Positions 60,681 through 64,000 of a stretch of DNA of 64,000 nucleotides are shown piece by piece. Below the pieces are notes generated by a model. It saw nothing but the letters and a program-made list of their open reading frames with translations. It searched no databases and was not told where the DNA came from. The DNA is from Streptomyces sp. CB01201. Its GTDB lineage: Bacteria > Actinomycetota > Actinomycetes > Streptomycetales > Streptomycetaceae. The position numbers were made by a program, and so were the translations under genes. The stretch spans positions 1-64,000 of the forward strand of contig NZ_NNBJ01000014.1 in NCBI RefSeq assembly GCF_002803085.1, given 5' to 3'. Within the stretch, counting starts at the first letter, position 1, and each line of letters begins with the position of its first letter.

Positions 60681-62288
60681 GTGCCGCAGACCCTCGATGC
60701 CGTCGCGGTACGCGGCTGGTGCGCGCTGGCGCTCGACGCACTGGGCCGGGACCGCGAGGCGATCGACGCGATCAACGTGTATCCGGTCGCGGACGGGGAC
60801 ACCGGCACCAACCTCTATCTGACGATGGAGTCCGCGGCCCAGGCCGTCGAGGCCGTCTTCGCCGCCTACCCCGAGCCGCCCGTGTACGCCGGCGTCCCGC
60901 CCACCGCCGATGTCGTACGGGCCATGGCGCACGGCGCCCTGCTCGGCGCCCGCGGCAACTCCGGCACGATCCTCGCCCAGCTCCTGCGGGGCATGGCCGA
61001 GGTCGTCGCGGCGGGCGAGGGCGATCTGGCCCTGGCCCTCGACCGGGCCGCGTCCGCCGCCTACCAGGCGGTCGCCCACCCCGTCGAGGGCACCGTCCTC
61101 ACCGTGGCCGCCGCCGCCGCGAAGGCCGCCGCGGGCGCGAACGGCACCCCGGCGGCGGTGGCGCAGGCCGCCTACGCGGGCGCCCGCGACGCCCTGGACG
61201 CCACGCCTTCCCAGCTGGCCGCCCTCGGCCGCGCGGGCGTGGTGGACGCGGGCGGGCGCGGTCTGGTCACGATGCTGGGCGCCCTCGTCCAGGCGCTCTC
61301 CGGCGAGGCCCCCGTGGTGCGCCGGGAGGCGCCGGTGCCGGTGCCCGTCGACGACTGCCCGGCCGAGGCGGCCGGGGCCGGGCCCGCCTTCGAGGTGATC
61401 TACCTCCTGGAGGCCGACGACGCGGCCGTGGACCGGCTGCGCGCCCGGCTCGACCGGCTCGGCGAATCCCTGGTGGTCGTCGGCGGCGACGGCCTGTGGA
61501 ACGTCCATGTGCACGTCGACGACGCGGGCGCCGCCGTCGAGGCCGGAGTGGAGGCGGGCCGGCCCCACCGGATCCGCATCACGCACTTCGAGCAGCCGAC
61601 CCCGGTCGAACCGCCCCGCGAACAGGTCCAGCGGGCCGTCGTCGCCGTCGTACCCGGCGAGGGTCTTGCCGGGCTGTGCTCCGAGGCCGGCGCGACGACC
61701 GTGCTCGCCCGGCCGGGCGAGGCCCCGGCGAGCGGCGAACTCGTGGAGGCGATCCGGCGCGCGCACGCCCGCGAGGTCGTGCTCCTGCCGAACGACGCCG
61801 AGCTGCGCCACACGGCCGCGGCCGCCGTCGAGCAGGCCCGCGCCGAGGGCATCCGGGTCGCGCTCATCCCGACCCGGGCCGCCGTCCAGGGCATTGCGGC
61901 GCTCGCCGTGCACGCCCCCGAGCGGCGCTTCGACGAGGACGTCGTCGCGATGACGTCGGCGGCCGGCGCGACCCGGCACGCCGAACTCGCCGTCGCGGAG
62001 CGGCAGTCGTGGACGATGGCCGGCGTCTGCCAGGCCGGGGACGTGCTCGGCCTCATCGACGGGGACGTGGTCGTCATCGGCCAGGACCTCGCCGGTACCG
62101 CCCGTACCGTGCTCGACCGGATGCTGGCGGCGGGCGGCGAGCTGGTCACCCTCGTGCTGTCCGCGGACGCCCCGCCGGACCTGGCCGCACAGCTCGAATC
62201 GCATGTCGGCAAGGCCCACTTGGCGGTCGACACCGTGGTGTACGAGGGCGGCCGCCAAGGGGTCCCGCTGCTGATCGGCGTGGAGTAG
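60681..62288 (+). CDS. DAK2 domain protein (YloV/FakA-like)
   Basis: 535 residues. The N-terminal DAK2 kinase domain (about 1-200) has the ADP-metal Asp motif VADGDTGTNLYLTME and GARGNSGTILAQLLRG. The central and C-terminal regions (about 230-535) match the FakA-type extension that binds the fatty-acid-carrier protein (DegV/FakB) in Firmicutes. It is probably an ATP-dependent kinase acting on fatty acid or a related ligand. It precedes recG, a conserved pairing in Streptomyces. Confidence 0.87.
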   Translation: MPQTLDAVAVRGWCALALDALGRDREAIDAINVYPVADGDTGTNLYLTMESAAQAVEAVFAAYPEPPVYAGVPPTADVVRAMAHGALLGARGNSGTILAQLLRGMAEVVAAGEGDLALALDRAASAAYQAVAHPVEGTVLTVAAAAAKAAAGANGTPAAVAQAAYAGARDALDATPSQLAALGRAGVVDAGGRGLVTMLGALVQALSGEAPVVRREAPVPVPVDDCPAEAAGAGPAFEVIYLLEADDAAVDRLRARLDRLGESLVVVGGDGLWNVHVHVDDAGAAVEAGVEAGRPHRIRITHFEQPTPVEPPREQVQRAVVAVVPGEGLAGLCSEAGATTVLARPGEAPASGELVEAIRRAHAREVVLLPNDAELRHTAAAAVEQARAEGIRVALIPTRAAVQGIAALAVHAPERRFDEDVVAMTSAAGATRHAELAVAERQSWTMAGVCQAGDVLGLIDGDVVVIGQDLAGTARTVLDRMLAAGGELVTLVLSADAPPDLAAQLESHVGKAHLAVDTVVYEGGRQGVPLLIGVE

Positions 62289-62339
62289 CACCCCGCTCGC
62301 CGGTGCCCGTGGCGTTCGCGGCACGGGTTTGACCAGCGG

Positions 62340-62348
62340 TTATCCACA
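62340..62348 (+). promoter_or_regulatory. DnaA-box-like 9-mer upstream of recG
   Basis: TTATCCACA, the E. coli DnaA-box consensus, lies 33 bases before the recG start. Only one copy is seen, so it is not an origin. Confidence 0.3.
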
Positions 62349-62381
62349 GGCTTTGGCGGGCTGTCAGTCCGGTGGTGTGCA

Positions 62382-64000
62382 ATGGATCGCGTGCCTGCGC
62401 TCGAAGAACCACTGAAGAAGCTGCTCGGCGGACCCACCGCGAAGGTGATGGCCGAGCACCTCGACCTGCACACGGTCGGCGACCTCGTGCACCACTACCC
62501 GCGGCGCTACGAGGAGCGCGGCCAGCTCACCAAGCTGGCCGAGCTGCCCCTGGACGAGGACGTCACCGTCGTCGCCCAGGTCGCCGACGCCCGGGTGCAC
62601 ACCTTCAACGGCGGGCGCGGCCAGCGCCTGGAGATCACCATCACCGACGGCAGCGGCCGGCTCCAGCTGGTCTTCTTCGGGCGCGGCATCCACAAGCCGC
62701 ACAAGGAACTGCTGCCCGGCAGCCGGGCGATGTTCGCCGGCAAGGTGTCGATGTTCAACCGGCGCATGCAGCTCGCCCACCCCACCTACGCCAAGCTCGG
62801 AGCCGACGCGGCCGAGGGCGAGGACACGGCGGACATCGACTCGTGGGCCGGCGCCCTGATCCCGATCTACCCCGCCTGCAAGGGCCTGGAGTCCTGGAAG
62901 ATCGCCAAGGCGGTCGACGCGGTGCTGCCCAGCGCCCAGGAGGCCGTCGACCCGCTGCCCGACTCCCTGCGCGAGGGGCGCGGTTTCGTCCCGCTGCCCG
63001 AGGCCCTCCTCAAGGTGCACCGGCCGCACACCAAGGCCGACATCGAGGACGCGCGCCAACGCCTGAAGTGGGACGAGGCCTTCGTCCTCCAGGTGGCGCT
63101 CGCCCGCCGCCGCCACGCGGACGGCCAACTCCCCGCCGTGGCAAGGCGACCGGCCCCCGGCGGCCTGCTCGACGCCTTCGACGCCAAGCTGCCCTTCACG
63201 CTCACCGAGGGCCAGGAGAAGGTCTCGGAGGAGATCTTCGACGACCTGGCGACCGAGCACCCCATGCACCGCCTGCTCCAGGGCGAGGTCGGCTCCGGCA
63301 AGACGATGGTCGCGCTGCGCGCCATGCTCGCCGTCGTCGACTCCGGGGGACAGGCCGCGATGCTCGCGCCCACCGAGGTCCTCGCCCAGCAGCACCACCG
63401 CTCGATCACCGAGATGATGGGCGAACTCGCCGAGGGCGGCCTGCTCGGCGGGTCCGAGCAGGGCACCAAGGTCGTGCTGCTCACCGGCTCGATGGGCATG
63501 CCGGCCCGGCGCCAGGCGCTGCTCGACCTGGTCACCGGCGAGGCGGGCCTGGTCATCGGCACGCATGCCCTGATCGAGGACAAGGTGCAGTTCCACGACC
63601 TGGGCCTGGTCGTCGTCGACGAGCAGCACCGCTTCGGCGTCGAGCAGCGCGACGCCCTGCGCGGCAAGGGCAAGCAGCCCCCGCACCTGCTCGTCATGAC
63701 GGCCACGCCCATCCCGCGCACGGTCGCCATGACGGTCTTCGGCGACCTGGAGACCTCCGTCCTCGACCAGCTGCCCGCCGGCCGCTCGCCCATCGCCAGC
63801 CATGTCGTGCCCGCGCAGGACAAGCCGCACTTCCTGGCCCGCGCCTGGGAGCGGGTCCGCGAGGAGGTCGACAAGGGCCACCAGGCGTACGTGGTCTGCC
63901 CGCGCATCGGGGACGACGAGGAGGAGGCGAAGACCGCCAAGGGCAAGAAGAAGGCGGAGGAGGCCGAGACCGCCGACAAGCGGCCCCCGCTCGCCGTGAT
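62382..64000 (+). CDS. recG: ATP-dependent DNA helicase RecG (3' end outside window)
   Basis: 539 residues visible; the gene runs off the right edge. The wedge/OB-type domain (LHTVGDLVHHYPRRYEERGQL, then VVAQVADARV) is followed by helicase domain 1 with Walker A LLQGEVGSGKTMVALRAML, the DEQHRFGVEQRDAL box and TATPIPRTVAMTVFGDLE. RecG remodels stalled forks and Holliday junctions. An Ala/Lys-rich acidic insertion (DDEEEAKTAKGKKKAEEAE) near residue 515 is typical of actinobacterial RecG. Confidence 0.95.
   Translation, partial: MDRVPALEEPLKKLLGGPTAKVMAEHLDLHTVGDLVHHYPRRYEERGQLTKLAELPLDEDVTVVAQVADARVHTFNGGRGQRLEITITDGSGRLQLVFFGRGIHKPHKELLPGSRAMFAGKVSMFNRRMQLAHPTYAKLGADAAEGEDTADIDSWAGALIPIYPACKGLESWKIAKAVDAVLPSAQEAVDPLPDSLREGRGFVPLPEALLKVHRPHTKADIEDARQRLKWDEAFVLQVALARRRHADGQLPAVARRPAPGGLLDAFDAKLPFTLTEGQEKVSEEIFDDLATEHPMHRLLQGEVGSGKTMVALRAMLAVVDSGGQAAMLAPTEVLAQQHHRSITEMMGELAEGGLLGGSEQGTKVVLLTGSMGMPARRQALLDLVTGEAGLVIGTHALIEDKVQFHDLGLVVVDEQHRFGVEQRDALRGKGKQPPHLLVMTATPIPRTVAMTVFGDLETSVLDQLPAGRSPIASHVVPAQDKPHFLARAWERVREEVDKGHQAYVVCPRIGDDEEEAKTAKGKKKAEEAETADKRPPLAV

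Noticed and set aside
62340..62348. Replication origin signal
   Set aside because: A single DnaA-box 9-mer with no cluster of boxes and no AT-rich unwinding region.

Overview
The window is high-GC actinomycete DNA, almost certainly from a Streptomyces. The evidence is the gene order (cvnA1-type kinase, gltX, Gln/Glu tRNA array ... ndgR, leuCD, hupS, cofC, gpsA, ddl, thiL, thiD, rpmB, recG), the GTG/TTG starts and the strong third-position GC bias. About 40 kb of secondary-metabolism DNA is spliced into this otherwise conserved housekeeping locus.

Left flank (1-9.2 kb): 5' part of a conservon sensor kinase (minus strand), a tiny protein with two NPRRT repeats, a fumarylacetoacetase-family enzyme overlapping gltX, a DUF4241 protein, a HAD hydrolase, five tRNAs (Gln-Glu-Glu-Gln-Glu), and a MerR regulator divergent from a DUF4188 protein across a perfect operator-like dyad.

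Central region (9.4-46.2 kb): a complete anthracycline cluster of the aclacinomycin/cinerubin (akn) type. Reading leftwards from aknO the genes run O, P, Q, R, S, T, U, V, W, X2, Y, Z, N, M, L, K, E1, A, X, B, C, D, E2, F, G, H, I, close to the alphabetical naming of the Streptomyces galilaeus genes. A type II PKS (KS, CLF, ACP) with a DpsC-like KSIII and an acyltransferase should use a propionyl starter. Ketoreductase, aromatase/cyclase, second cyclase, anthrone oxygenase, methyltransferase, AknH cyclase and AknU reductase lead to aklavinone. An AclR-like protein and its NmrA/SnoaW-like partner suggest C-1 hydroxylation, giving an epsilon-pyrromycinone (cinerubin-like) aglycone. The sugar genes account for L-rhodosamine, 2-deoxy-L-fucose and L-rhodinose, attached by AknS/AknT and AknK and oxidised by a secreted AknOx homologue whose flavin-linking and catalytic residues are all present. 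Regulation and resistance are covered by two SARPs, a two-component pair, a PadR regulator and a DrrAB-type exporter.

The least expected part is at 46.2-48.9 kb: a 59-residue peptide with an RICIC motif, translationally coupled (GTGA overlap) to a 755-residue fused TOMM cyclodehydratase (leader-binding domain, zinc-bearing ThiF-like middle, YcaO). It looks like a minimal RiPP module joined to the edge of the anthracycline cluster, divergent from aknO, with no visible dehydrogenase, protease or exporter.

Right flank (49-64 kb): ndgR/leuCD, hupS, cofC (which lacks a standard start codon in the expected place), an acyltransferase-gpsA-ddl group, thiL-thiD, rpmB, a DAK2 protein and the first part of recG.
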